Shown: positions 13,447 to 22,413, numbered from the stretch's first letter. The stretch is 64,000 nt of DNA from CBDCVA01 sp965222935 [NCBI: Candidatus Latescibacterota bacterium] (GCA_965222935.1 CBDCVA010000002.1:744001-808000); one strand, 5' to 3'. A program made the numbers and translations. The notes: generated from the letters alone by a model not told the origin.

Positions 13447-13557
13447 GCAACGTGCCGGGTGTATCGTTTTGCGGGGCATGGCTAACCGAGCCTAGTGGGA
13501 TGTTGCGCTTAGCGGGTGCCTCCGGCATCTGACACCTTTCTGGAGGAGTACAACAGC

Positions 13558-14862
13558 ATGACGCCTCAGAACGTGACCCTCCTAGTGTGCGGCTCCATAC
13601 TCGCCATGCTCCTCGTGGGCATCATCAAGCGAACTCGTCGTGGTAAGATAGTCGCCCTTTTCCCAAATATGACCGTCTCGCTGGGTGTTCTGGGCACTTT
13701 CTCGGGAGTTCTACTGGGGCTTTACCGATTTGATGTCACAGATATTAGCAATAGCATTCCGGTACTACTTGGCGGACTGACAACAGCCTTCATCACCTCC
13801 ATCGCCGGCTTGATCGCGTCCATCGTTCTGAAATGGGTGTATGCCCACGCAGACAGCCGGGCCGACTCTGAACGTGAAGCGCAAGACGAGGATGCTATTG
13901 AGCTACTAAGGAGGATCGCTGCAGGAATCGGGAGTCTAGAGCGGTCTTCGAAGCAGATTGAGAATACTATTGTCTCCTGCTTCCGGTCGGACGAGGAATA
14001 CTCTCTGCTTTCACAACTCAAGCTGATTCGTCAAGAGATATCAGATGCGAAGCGCGATGTGACAAGGCAGCTGGAGTCCTTCGCACAGCAGCTGGCGGAA
14101 CAAAGCACGAAGACTATAGCAGAAGCCCTGAAGAAGGTCGTTGAAGACTTCAACGCTCTTCTAAACGAACTCGTGAACGAGTCATTCCGTGAACTGAGCA
14201 GCGCCATGGTGAAGCTCACAGAGTGGCAGCAGAACTACCGAGAATCGATGGACGCTATGGAGGTCAATATCAACCACTTAATGTCAACCATGAAGGAGTC
14301 TGTTGGCATTCTGGAGCGAGCAGAGCGAAATATAGCACAGATTGACGACAGGCTCGAAAGTATTACGCGCTCCAGTACTGACTTGGCTGTAGTAGGCGTC
14401 GACCTGGCTACCATAGCGGAGAATCTTCGTGAGCAAAGCTCGGTGTTGAGAGAAAGTCTGGTCGCGATACAAAAGGTTGGGGTGGACGCGAGGACCGTCC
14501 TGCCTCACGTGAGCACCCATATAGACGCGCTCACTGGACAGCTGGAAAAAACCGTGCAACAAGCGACACAAAGACTGTCGAGTCAGAACGCGCGCGTGTT
14601 GGAGTTTGTGGAAGGTTCGATCGGAAGGATCGAGAGCGCTGATCAAAAGCAGGCGGAAGCGGTCAGTACGTCGCTTCGTGAACTTGACAGGCACCTCGAA
14701 GACCAGCTCACGAAGTCCTTGAACTCGTTAGCTGGGAGTATGGCGTCGTTGTCCGCGAAATTCGTCCAGGACTATGAGCCCCTTACGGCGAAGCTTCGAA
14801 AGGTAGTGCGTATAGCTGAGACGGTGCCTGCCAGAGATCGTACCTATGGTGGAGATAGGTGA
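13558..14862 (+). CDS. zorA: ZorA-like motor subunit (MotA/TolQ/ExbB family) of a Zorya defence system
   Basis: A 434-residue inner-membrane protein. Three membrane segments are visible at about 6-23, 39-56 and 68-95. The segment 'LGVLGTFSGVLLGLYRFD' and the following 'IPVLLGGLTTAFITSIAGL' are the MotA/TolQ/ExbB channel signature as found in ZorA. The remaining 340 residues are a long cytoplasmic coiled-coil tail rich in Q, E and S, matching the ZorA tail, here of the shorter kind. ZorA5-ZorB2 forms a proton-driven motor that senses phage infection. The ATG at 13558 has GGAGGAG 9 bases upstream and is preferred to the GTG at 13516. It overlaps zorB at the stop codon. Base composition is AT-richer than the neighbours. 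Confidence 0.88.
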   Translation: MTPQNVTLLVCGSILAMLLVGIIKRTRRGKIVALFPNMTVSLGVLGTFSGVLLGLYRFDVTDISNSIPVLLGGLTTAFITSIAGLIASIVLKWVYAHADSRADSEREAQDEDAIELLRRIAAGIGSLERSSKQIENTIVSCFRSDEEYSLLSQLKLIRQEISDAKRDVTRQLESFAQQLAEQSTKTIAEALKKVVEDFNALLNELVNESFRELSSAMVKLTEWQQNYRESMDAMEVNINHLMSTMKESVGILERAERNIAQIDDRLESITRSSTDLAVVGVDLATIAENLREQSSVLRESLVAIQKVGVDARTVLPHVSTHIDALTGQLEKTVQQATQRLSSQNARVLEFVEGSIGRIESADQKQAEAVSTSLRELDRHLEDQLTKSLNSLAGSMASLSAKFVQDYEPLTAKLRKVVRIAETVPARDRTYGGDR

Positions 14863-15575
14863 TGCTAAGTGGGTGGCTGCGACGCGATGAAGGGGAAAGT
14901 GACTGGATTTCTATCTCCGATCTCATGTCTGTGCTCATGCTGATCTTTCTTCTTATAGCGGTTAGTTACATGCACAACGTTGAGCAAGGGAAGATGGACG
15001 TCAAAAGGATAGCGGTAGCTTATCGCGATTTGCAGCTTGCCTTATATCAGGACCTGTCGGAGGAATTCAAGGATGATCTGCCTGCGTGGCAGGCCACCAT
15101 TGAAAAGGAAACCCTAACCGTGAGATTTGAGGAGCCCGACGTGCTTTTTCACGTTGGGAGGGCGGATGTCTCAGAGAGGTTCAAGGAGATCCTGGACGAC
15201 TTTTTTCCGAGATACGTGAGAATCCTCGCCACGCCTCGCTACAGGAAGAACATCGAAGAGATCCGCATTGAGGGTCACACGTCTTCGGAATGGTATCGCG
15301 AGTCGAACGAGGTGGACGCATACTTCCATAACATGAGGCTTTCACAGGATCGGACGCGATCCGTTCTGAGGTATTGTTTGGGCTTGATTGGCTCCACAGA
15401 CACACACAATTGGGCTCGCAGATACGTCACTGCGAACGGACTCTCTTCGAGTCGACTTAGAACTGATACGATTGGGAGAGAGAACAAGCGAGCGTCGCGC
15501 AGAGTCGAGTTCCGCACTAGAACGAATGCAGAACAGCGTGTCGTAGAGATCATAGAGCGCATGGAGCCGTTGTGA
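14862..15575 (+). CDS. zorB: ZorB-like stator subunit with OmpA/MotB peptidoglycan-binding domain
   Basis: A 237-residue protein with one N-terminal membrane helix (about 18-38) that begins 'ISISDLMSVLMLIFLL'. D20 is placed like the proton-carrying aspartate of MotB and ZorB. Residues about 120-230 form an OmpA-like domain: 'IRIEGHTSSEW', 'NMRLSQDRTRSVL', and the terminal 'KRASRRVEFR', the peptidoglycan-binding pattern. ZorB anchors the ZorA motor to the cell wall. The start is GTG 14859 or ATG 14862; ATG is favoured by GGAGA 6 bases upstream and overlaps the zorA stop as TGATG, indicating translational coupling. It is followed by the HNH gene with a 4-base overlap. Confidence 0.88.
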   Translation: MLSGWLRRDEGESDWISISDLMSVLMLIFLLIAVSYMHNVEQGKMDVKRIAVAYRDLQLALYQDLSEEFKDDLPAWQATIEKETLTVRFEEPDVLFHVGRADVSERFKEILDDFFPRYVRILATPRYRKNIEEIRIEGHTSSEWYRESNEVDAYFHNMRLSQDRTRSVLRYCLGLIGSTDTHNWARRYVTANGLSSSRLRTDTIGRENKRASRRVEFRTRTNAEQRVVEIIERMEPL

Positions 15576-16450
15576 ATCTTCCTGACTACAGTCGCTGTAT
15601 CGAGATCAATCAGTTGTTGGTCGCCATGGGCGTGACGAGGCTGCCGAAGTTGCCGGAAGTACGCTTCGAGAGAGAGATTGTGCAACGAACGACACGAGAG
15701 ACCCTCGATCCCGCCGATGTCACGCTTGGGGAGCGGCTGCTCGACAGCGCCATACCAGTCAGTGGTTCTGAGATCGACATCGGCAGGGATGGATTACTCG
15801 AGTATGGGGGCAGAAAAGTTGTAGCGTACATAAGAGATCAGTGGACACCTGTCTACTTTAACCGTAGCGAATATAGATATCATCTTTGTAACTGCACTAC
15901 GCTACAAACCATGAAGGATCATGGCAGAGAAAAACGGTATCTCGTGACGCGACGGTGGGATGGGCTGTTTGAGGTCAATTATGTCAAGGGTGGGTCTGTG
16001 AGAAAGAGGATCGTAGCTATGGACCTATGTCGTAACTGCATTCGTGAGTTGCGACTTGGGGGAATGTACTTCGAGCCATTCCACCTCAAGGACTTTTTTG
16101 ATCGGTACGATTCCTACGTACCAAAGACTATTAGACGTATAGAGGAAGTAAAGCAGATTCAAACGTACACACCACAGCAGGGCGACTACTCCAGGAAGTA
16201 TCGAGAAGCGTGTGGATATAAGTGCCAGCTATGCAAAGTGGACTGTAGCGAGCATACCGGACTTCTGCATCTTCACCACAGGGACGGTGATCCATCGAAC
16301 AATGCAAGAGAGAACTTACACGTTCTTTGCGTGCGTTGCCATGCACGTCAACCAATGCATCAGCACATGCCTGGGAATCCAGATTTCAAGAGAAAGAGTA
16401 CCAAGATCGAAGAACTGCGTAGAGAGCAAGACCTGCTAACTGTGACTTGA
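15572..16450 (+). CDS. HNH endonuclease, ZorE-like effector of the Zorya cassette
   Basis: A 292-residue protein with a C-terminal HNH nuclease: zinc ligands C218/C221 and C253/C256, and the active-site region 'LHLHHRDGDPSNNARENLH' (H233-H236, N243/N244). A second metal-binding-like part lies earlier: CxC at C106/C108 in 'YHLCNCTTL' and CxxC at C153/C156 in 'DLCRNC', flanking 'RYLVTRRWDGLFEV'. Type II Zorya is defined as ZorA, ZorB and the HNH protein ZorE; the order and coupling here (GTGA overlap with zorB) fit that plan. Whether this is a true ZorE orthologue or a different HNH effector cannot be settled without alignment. AT-rich like the two preceding genes. Confidence 0.8.
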   Translation: MNLPDYSRCIEINQLLVAMGVTRLPKLPEVRFEREIVQRTTRETLDPADVTLGERLLDSAIPVSGSEIDIGRDGLLEYGGRKVVAYIRDQWTPVYFNRSEYRYHLCNCTTLQTMKDHGREKRYLVTRRWDGLFEVNYVKGGSVRKRIVAMDLCRNCIRELRLGGMYFEPFHLKDFFDRYDSYVPKTIRRIEEVKQIQTYTPQQGDYSRKYREACGYKCQLCKVDCSEHTGLLHLHHRDGDPSNNARENLHVLCVRCHARQPMHQHMPGNPDFKRKSTKIEELRREQDLLTVT

Positions 16451-16488
16451 AGGGCCAGAGCGGTTTCACCCTACGTTGAATAGCGGGT

Positions 16489-16992
16489 TCAGTTCAACAT
16501 CCCCATCACCCGGAAGTACGCCCGCTTGGCCAACTCGTACTCGGGCAGGATGTCCCAGGCCTTCTTGTACGCCGCGGTCGCATCGCGCCAGCGCCCCTTC
16601 AACTCCAGCACCCGCCCCATGTTGTAATGGGGGAACTGATAGCATTCGTAGCGCTTGGCGACCATCGCCCGCTCGAGGTAGGGGATGGCCGCGTCGGGCT
16701 GGCCAAGCTCGATGAGGTAGGCGCCGATGTCGTTGTAGGGGTTGCCGAAGTCGGGATCCACCTCGATGGCGCGCTGGCACTCTTCGATGGCGGTCTGGTA
16801 GTCGCCCTTGTGGCTGTGGGCCCAGCCGATGAAGGTGTGCGCTTCGGCCGTGGGGTAGAGCGCGATCGACTCCTCATAGAACTCGATGGCCTTATCCAGT
16901 TCGCCGCGGCGGTGATAGTCGTAGGCCGCTTCGAAAAGCTCGTGCGCCCGCGCCTTGTTCACGCTTCCCTCGCTTCTGGGATTCTTTTCCAT
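16489..16992 (-). CDS. TPR repeat protein
   Basis: A 167-residue soluble protein made of about four tetratricopeptide repeats. Consecutive helix pairs of the form 'A..Y..A...DP' are visible, e.g. 'GELDKAIEFYEESIALYP', 'GDYQTAIEECQRAIEVDP' and 'GQPDAAIPYLERAM'. TPRs mediate protein-protein contacts; the partner is unknown. There is no signal peptide. It is convergent with the Zorya cassette, which ends 38 bases away, and lies just downstream of an aldo/keto reductase on the same strand (24-base gap), with which it may be co-transcribed. GC-rich codon use matches the core genome. Confidence 0.85.
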   Translation of the reverse strand: MEKNPRSEGSVNKARAHELFEAAYDYHRRGELDKAIEFYEESIALYPTAEAHTFIGWAHSHKGDYQTAIEECQRAIEVDPDFGNPYNDIGAYLIELGQPDAAIPYLERAMVAKRYECYQFPHYNMGRVLELKGRWRDATAAYKKAWDILPEYELAKRAYFRVMGMLN

Positions 16993-17016
16993 GATCGTGT
17001 CTCTCGCGTTCCAACC

Positions 17017-17961
17017 TCAGTTGCTACCGAAGATGGCTTTCACTCTCGCTAGGTCGGCCTCGTCGAAGAACGGCGCCTCGGAGGCGCCGCAGTTCTCCGC
17101 CACCTGTTCGGGCGTCTTCGCCCCGGGGATCGCGGTGCTGACCGCCGGGTGGGCTAGGGCGAAGCGCAGCGCCGCCTGTACCAACGTGCGCTCACCGGGA
17201 CGCTCGAGGACGGCGCGCAGCTTGTCCGCATAAGTGGAGCGGGCGGCGATCATCTGCGGCGGCCAGTTGCGCCGGATGTCGCCCGGCTCGAAGGTTGCAC
17301 CGGGCGTATACTTCCCGGTCAGAAAGCCGTTTGCCAGAGGTTCTCGGGTGATAATCCCAACGCCCTGCTCGAGGGCGAGGGGGAAGAGTTCGGCGACCGG
17401 CTCGGTGCTGAAGAGGTTGAAGACGACCTGGATGGCGTCCACCTTGCCCGTCGTGATCGCAGCGACGCCCTCGGCGGGATCGAAGATCGAAACGCCGCCG
17501 AAGCGGATCTTGCCCGCGGCCTGAAGGTCGCCGAAGACGTCGAACACGCTGCCTTCGGTGATCATCTCGCCCGTCGGATTGTGAAGCTGGTAGAGATCGA
17601 TGACGTCTGTCCCCAGCCGCTCCAAGCTCCTGTCACAGGCGGACTGCATATATTCGGGCGTAAAGTTCATGCGCGTGGCGCCTTCGTAGAAATCGCCGCC
17701 CACCTTCGTCGCGATGACCACCGCGTCCCGATGGCCCTCGAGGGCGGCACCGAGGATTTCCTCGCTGTGGCCGTGCCCGTAAACGTCCGCCGTATCAAAG
17801 AAGGTGCAGCCCATCTCCAGCGCGCTCTGGATGGCGCGGATCGAAACATCGTCTACGGTGGTGCCGTAACTGTTGCCGTGCTCGTTGCCCCCGATGGCCC
17901 AGGCACCGAAGCCGATCTCCGATACCTTTAGCTCCGTCCGACCCAGCGTACGATAGTTCAT
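17017..17961 (-). CDS. Aldo/keto reductase
   Basis: A 314-residue NADPH-dependent oxidoreductase with the AKR TIM-barrel landmarks: 'LGRTELKVSEIGFGAWAIGG' at the N-terminus, catalytic D and Y in 'FFDTADVYGHG', K in 'VVIATKVGG' and H in 'LYQLHNP'. The C-terminal 'STAIPGAKTPEQV' is typical of the family that also includes oxidoreductases acting on sugars. The ATG at 17961, 7 bases after AGGAG, is preferred to the in-frame TTG at 17964. Likely in one unit with the TPR gene. Confidence 0.88.
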   Translation of the reverse strand: MNYRTLGRTELKVSEIGFGAWAIGGNEHGNSYGTTVDDVSIRAIQSALEMGCTFFDTADVYGHGHSEEILGAALEGHRDAVVIATKVGGDFYEGATRMNFTPEYMQSACDRSLERLGTDVIDLYQLHNPTGEMITEGSVFDVFGDLQAAGKIRFGGVSIFDPAEGVAAITTGKVDAIQVVFNLFSTEPVAELFPLALEQGVGIITREPLANGFLTGKYTPGATFEPGDIRRNWPPQMIAARSTYADKLRAVLERPGERTLVQAALRFALAHPAVSTAIPGAKTPEQVAENCGASEAPFFDEADLARVKAIFGSN

Positions 17962-18221
17962 CAAGAGCTCCTAGCGCGCTCATCCGCCAGCCTGCATCGA
18001 CACACCGCAACGGATATCGATCCGGGCTCCCGGTCCGGAATGCAAACTGAGGCCTTATGGCGAAAAGTCAAGCGAAAGCACCTTAGCGCCGCGCGCGGGT
18101 ACAACTCATACGGCGTTCTCGTCCACGCGGTCTCTAGAGTCCCGATCTTGACGGATAGGCTCCACGTCCTCAAGTTACCTGATCGTCGCTTGGCTGTCAT
18201 GACGCGCTGCACCCCAATGCT

Positions 18222-18298
18222 GCGCCCGTAGCTCAACCGGATAGAGCGACGGACTTCTAATCCGTAGGCTGCAGGTTCGAGTCCTGCCGGGCGCACCA
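18222..18298 (+). tRNA. tRNA-Arg (TCT)
   Basis: A 77-base cloverleaf: acceptor GCGCCCG/CGGGCGC, anticodon TCT in loop CTTCTAA, T-loop GTTCGAG, encoded CCA. It reads AGA/AGG codons. The antisense frame over it gives the well-known false protein 'GLEPAAYGLEVRRS'. The stretch 17962-18221 upstream has no gene. Confidence 0.96.
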
Positions 18299-18342
18299 CA
18301 CCTCTGCCGCGCGGGTAGTCGAGATGGGTGTGAGGAGGGATC

Positions 18343-19204
18343 GTGGTGGGATGGCGTGCGCTTGCGGTGAGTCTCTTGCTGACGGCGATCGGACCCCGAT
18401 CCGCTGATGGGGCCGAGGGGAAAATATCGGGCCTGATGTTCGGGGACTACTACGCTGTGGTCAAAAGCGATGTGGACTTGGTCGGGGCACGCTATTTTGT
18501 TCGGGCTTTCCCCGACACCCACTGTCGCGGTCGTTCAAAATTTCTGGGGATATCGTTCTCTTCTGAAAAACCCTCTGATCCTACAGAAATTCGGCAGCAC
18601 CAGGGATACCGGGATCGCTTTCAAAGGCACGAGCGACCCACAGAAAAGATTCTCCTACCACTTCATGTTTGGAAACGGCAGCGGCACGAGATCCGATGTT
18701 GGTGAGGAGAAAAAGTTTTACCTTTCGCTCGTAGCGAGGCCCGCTGGAGGGCTGATCATAGAGACTCACGGGGACTGGGAGACCCGGGACGACGCGGGCC
18801 GGTTCACCGGCCAGGGATTTGTAGGATATGGACGCGAGCGGTTCCGCGCCGGCGCGCACTTCGTCCGACAGACCCGCCGGAGACAAGGCCTAGATGGGGA
18901 GGATCCGAACCTCGAATTCCTGTCCCTTTTCGGTGTCGGGATGCTCGCGGAGAAGGTCTGGGCGGTGGCCCGGTTCGACCGGACCTTCGACCCGAACCCC
19001 AACGCGGCCGAGATCGACTACATCCCATTCGCTCCCGCAACAAGGGTGGCGTCGAACCTGCTGTTGGTCGGGATAGACTTCGTTCTATCCAAAGGTGTGC
19101 GTCTGATGCCCAACGCCGAGGTCGTGATCTTCGATGAGCCGAACGTTGACGAGAAGCCGGAAACCGTAGTCATGCCTCGCTTGACAGTCTTCTACGATTT
19201 CTAG
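18343..19204 (+). pseudogene. Outer-membrane porin-like protein, internally deleted and frameshifted
   Basis: Two frames together resemble one porin-like beta-barrel protein. The first, from 18343, gives a signal peptide (hydrophobic 'LAVSLLLTAIG', cleavage near 'SADGAEG') and the mature start 'ISGLMFGDYYAVV'. The second, from about 18470 in the +1 frame, gives the barrel: 'LFGLSPTPT', 'NFWGYRSLLKNPL', 'HFMFGNGSGT', ending 'MPRLTVFYDF' with the terminal Phe typical of barrel proteins. Compared with my recollection of this family, roughly 50 residues between the two parts are missing at the junction, so this looks like a real deletion and not only a sequencing slip. The later part remains well preserved, suggesting recent decay. 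It follows tRNA-Arg. Confidence 0.6.
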
Positions 19205-19253
19205 CGCTGACCACCCGAACAAGCCAGGTGGATTAGCGCCCGCGCACCCACAG

Positions 19254-20795
19254 CTAGTGACCGGCGCTCCCAGCCTGTGTTTCCTTTCCCTCGATAGTCG
19301 CCTCGGCGCCCTCATGCCGATAAATCAGCGCCTCGTCTTCGGGCGGTCGTGCAAGGTCGGTGGTAAGCTTGCCGGAGGACAGGCGCGTTTCCCATGCTTC
19401 GCAGACCAAACGGGTGAGAGCCGGGGCGTCGCCGGTATAAAGGCTTGGATCGAGGACGATCTCTCGGTGGGTGGGCGAGAGCTGCTCCAAGAGTTGCTGG
19501 GCTTCGCTATCGGATTTCAGAAAACTCAGGAGATCTTCGCCGCCCTCTCTCGCCCTTAAGGTCAGAGAGCGTGACGCACCGTACGGATCAGCATGGCCAT
19601 CGATGGCCAGGGCGATATAGAGGGGCTCCGCGATGGTCCACTGAGAGCTTTCTCTCAGATGCCGTTCTATGGCTACAGGGTTGATCTCTGTACTCCGGAT
19701 AGCCTTACGCAGGCGACGCACAGCATAATCGAAACCCGCCACCAGTTCGTTGAAAAATCGCATCGACGCGCTACTCGTCAGGTCACGCTGATGCTCGCTG
19801 ATCTGGTCCATGTACATGGTCACCATGCGCGGCATGAAGGCCTTCCAGAGACTCTTCACGTTTTCGAAATCCGTTGGATTCACCTTATGCGGCATCGTTG
19901 ATGACCCAACGCGGTTGGCATCGGGTTTTTGTCCGATTTCTTCGATCTCGCTGCGCATGAGGTGACGGAGGTCATCCGCCATGTTCGCCAAGACGGAAAA
20001 CGTCGAGACGAGGGCGTGTCCGAAATCAATGAGATACTCCGGGTTTACCGTCTGTGTTGAGACACAATGGTCGGACGGGCGCAAGCCCAAGCGATTTAGC
20101 AGTTGCCTTTCCATGACCGTAGGGTCGTCGGGCCACTTGACCGCGAGTGCGTTGTGCGCGCCAACCGCGCCTGAGAATTTCCCCCGGAGATCGGAGGCGG
20201 TCTTTGCAATCAACTCCGCACGCTGCCCCAAACGAGCGACATAGTTCGCCAGCCAGTATCCCACTGTGATGGGTTCCGCGTGCCGGCCATGCGTCCTGCC
20301 GATCTGCAGCGTCTCCGCGTACTGCTGCGCCAGGGAGATGATGTCCTTGATGAGATCGCGGAGGTCTGGAAAAAGTACTTCTCGGGTCACGTCTCGCATC
20401 GCCACGGCACGCGCCGTGTCCGTGATGTCATTTGAAGTCGCAAAGAGATGGACGTAACCGCGCATCTCCTCGGGGAGCCTCAGTTGAATCGAGTGCACCA
20501 ACGCTCTAACGACGTGGCGAATGCGTTCTTCTTCCGCATAAATCTCGGCTGGACTGATCTGCTCCACCGCTTCAGCGACGAGGGCAGACATGCCGGATGG
20601 GGCAATACCCGAGGCTTCTAGCTCCGCTACGAGCGCTTGCTCCACCTTCAACTGGTAACGGAGGGTGGCCCCCTCCGAAAGAAAGGGGTGAAGCGCGCCA
20701 AAAACCTCCGCGTCGTTCCCGTAGTAGCGTGCGTCTAGCGGAGAGACGAAATCAAAGGCGGAGAAACTGTTATCCGGCATCAAGGGTTCACTCAC
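19254..20795 (-). CDS. purB: Adenylosuccinate lyase
   Basis: A 513-residue member of the fumarase/aspartase superfamily. It carries the superfamily signature 'GSSTMPHKVNP' at about residue 297 and 'GRTHGRHAEP' with a catalytic-type histidine near 165. PurB cleaves SAICAR and adenylosuccinate in purine synthesis. The N-terminus 'FSAFDFVSPLDARYYG' is PurB-like. The GTG at 20795 shares one base with the stop of the upstream lipoprotein gene; a later ATG at 20780 is an alternative. It ends a minus-strand run with the BKACE and lipoprotein genes, probably one operon of unrelated functions. Confidence 0.88.
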   Translation of the reverse strand: MSEPLMPDNSFSAFDFVSPLDARYYGNDAEVFGALHPFLSEGATLRYQLKVEQALVAELEASGIAPSGMSALVAEAVEQISPAEIYAEEERIRHVVRALVHSIQLRLPEEMRGYVHLFATSNDITDTARAVAMRDVTREVLFPDLRDLIKDIISLAQQYAETLQIGRTHGRHAEPITVGYWLANYVARLGQRAELIAKTASDLRGKFSGAVGAHNALAVKWPDDPTVMERQLLNRLGLRPSDHCVSTQTVNPEYLIDFGHALVSTFSVLANMADDLRHLMRSEIEEIGQKPDANRVGSSTMPHKVNPTDFENVKSLWKAFMPRMVTMYMDQISEHQRDLTSSASMRFFNELVAGFDYAVRRLRKAIRSTEINPVAIERHLRESSQWTIAEPLYIALAIDGHADPYGASRSLTLRAREGGEDLLSFLKSDSEAQQLLEQLSPTHREIVLDPSLYTGDAPALTRLVCEAWETRLSSGKLTTDLARPPEDEALIYRHEGAEATIEGKETQAGSAGH

Positions 20796-21487
20796 TACCG
20801 TTTCGCCGCTTTCGCCAGCCGATCCACGATGGCCTTGGCGGCGCCCTCCACAAAGGTGTTGTACTTGAGCTTCGGCTCCTCGAGCATCCCCGGCCGCATG
20901 GGGCCCTCACGCCGGGTCACAGGCTCTGAGGTCCGGGTCTTGCGGTGCTCCAGGTCCACTTGCCAAACGATCGCTCCCGAGTGGGCGTCCACGACCGCAG
21001 CCTCGGCACCTGCACTTGTGGAGGTGCGCTTGTGGACGACGGCCCTTGCCTCCCCGCGCACTTCGACACCCCAGACGCCGCGAGTGCGCGTGCGCACGTC
21101 CGAGAGCGACGCCAGCCATAGATACCGAGCGCCCAGCGCCTCGCCGTACTCACGCCAGACATCGGGCGGTGTTTCGCCGATGGCGAGAGCGTCCGCAATC
21201 AGGTGCGCCTTCTCCAGCTTGTTGATCGTCTGGGTCCAGTCCAGTAGATGGACTGCCGGCAGCTTCTCTGCAATGCCCTGGGCGAGCTGGGTCGCGAACT
21301 CATAGTCGGACGGCAGTTCGAGTGGGGCAGCCGTCTCGACCCAGACCAGCGCTAGGCCACCGCTCTCCAAGGCCGCGACCGAGAAGTCTGCGGCGACAAA
21401 GGGTGAATCGCCCACGTCGGCGAATCGAGGTCCCGCACACGATACAAAAGCCAGGACCAGACCCCAACGAACCTCGCGTACGATCAT
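20795..21487 (-). CDS. Putative lipoprotein of unknown function
   Basis: A 230-residue protein with a lipoprotein signal: 'WGLVLAFVSC' places a lipobox cysteine at residue 17. The mature part is alpha/beta and has no named domain that I recognise; it contains 'LAQGIAEKLPAVHLLDW' and 'ALGARYLWLASL', a pattern seen in FlgO- or curli-assembly-like lipoproteins, but this is only a resemblance. The open frame runs to 21739, but the ATG at 21487 overlaps the BKACE stop as ATGA, pointing to translational coupling and to this start. The following purB overlaps its stop by one base. Confidence 0.65.
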   Translation of the reverse strand: MIVREVRWGLVLAFVSCAGPRFADVGDSPFVAADFSVAALESGGLALVWVETAAPLELPSDYEFATQLAQGIAEKLPAVHLLDWTQTINKLEKAHLIADALAIGETPPDVWREYGEALGARYLWLASLSDVRTRTRGVWGVEVRGEARAVVHKRTSTSAGAEAAVVDAHSGAIVWQVDLEHRKTRTSEPVTRREGPMRPGMLEEPKLKYNTFVEGAAKAIVDRLAKAAKR

Positions 21488-22413
21488 CCGTCCAGCTTCT
21501 CCTCGCTGTCTTTTCTCTCCAGGCCGAGGATCTGCCGTGCCTCCTTCGCTGTGGCCACGGGACGGCCCAGGTCCCACGCCAGCCGCGCTACGCGGTTGAC
21601 CAGCTCGCCGTTGCTTCGGGCCAAGACTCCAGGACGGTAGTAGATGTTGCCCTCGAAGCCGACCCGTACATGGCCGCCCATGGCGATGGCTGCCGCCGCC
21701 ATCGGAAGTTCCGCGTCCCCGAAGCCCCAGGCCGTCCACGTCGCCTCGCGCGGGACCGTGGCTGCGAGCGTGACCAGGTTCTTGATAGAGCCGCCCATAC
21801 CGCCATCGAGCCCCAACACCAGCGCGTAGTGGACCGGTTGAGGGATAAGGCCGCCGGCGATCAGGCGCTGGGCCCGCTCGGAGAGGCCCACGCTGAAGAG
21901 CTCCAACTCGGGCATGATGCCCAGCCGCTGTAACTCCGCCGCGACGAATTCGTAGGCCTCCGGCGGGTTGTCGTAGACGTCGTGCCCGATGTGGATGGTC
22001 CCCAGGGTCAGGCTCGCCATCTCGGGTTGCAACCGAAGGGGTGCGGTGCGCATCTCGATAGGTACGCCCGATGATCCCGTCGTGGAGAACTGGATGATCA
22101 TGTCGCCCACGCTGCGGACGCGGTCCACGATCTCCTCCAGGACGTCGGGATCAAAGCTCGGATGGCCATCGGTGTTGCGACCGTGGATGTGCGCCATCAC
22201 GGCCCCCTCACCGTACGCCGCGATCGTCTCCTGTGCGATGTCCTCAGGCGTCCATGGAACGTAGGGTGATGGCCGCTGGCCGGGCAATCCGCTCGTAGGA
22301 GAGACGCTAATGATCAGAGGCGCCCCGCTCGGGTACTCGCGCTCGTCGAGCGCCTCGGCTATCTCATCCGGCAGACCCTCATTGTCGTGGGCGCTGTGCT
22401 CTCGTTCGCTCAC
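21484..22413 (-). CDS. BKACE family (DUF849) beta-keto acid cleavage enzyme
   Basis: A 309-residue protein of the 3-keto-5-aminohexanoate cleavage enzyme (Kce/BKACE) family. Motifs seen: 'AVMAHIHGRNTDG' with the H-x-H metal ligands, 'QFSTTGSSG', 'ELELFSVG', and 'GGHVRVGFEGNIYYRPG' near the C-terminus. The family condenses a beta-keto acid with acetyl-CoA in a zinc-dependent TIM barrel; substrates vary, so the reaction partner is not assigned. The N-terminus is about 25 residues longer than usual and acidic. The start is GTG. It overlaps the next gene by 4 bases and lies immediately after the broken ferredoxin-type aldo/keto reductase. Confidence 0.85.
   Translation of the reverse strand: MSEREHSAHDNEGLPDEIAEALDEREYPSGAPLIISVSPTSGLPGQRPSPYVPWTPEDIAQETIAAYGEGAVMAHIHGRNTDGHPSFDPDVLEEIVDRVRSVGDMIIQFSTTGSSGVPIEMRTAPLRLQPEMASLTLGTIHIGHDVYDNPPEAYEFVAAELQRLGIMPELELFSVGLSERAQRLIAGGLIPQPVHYALVLGLDGGMGGSIKNLVTLAATVPREATWTAWGFGDAELPMAAAAIAMGGHVRVGFEGNIYYRPGVLARSNGELVNRVARLAWDLGRPVATAKEARQILGLERKDSEEKLDG

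Noticed and set aside
17961-18299. Antisense 112-aa frame 'GLEPAAYGLEVRRS'
   Set aside because: It is the well-known false protein made by translating the reverse of a tRNA gene, here tRNA-Arg(TCT).
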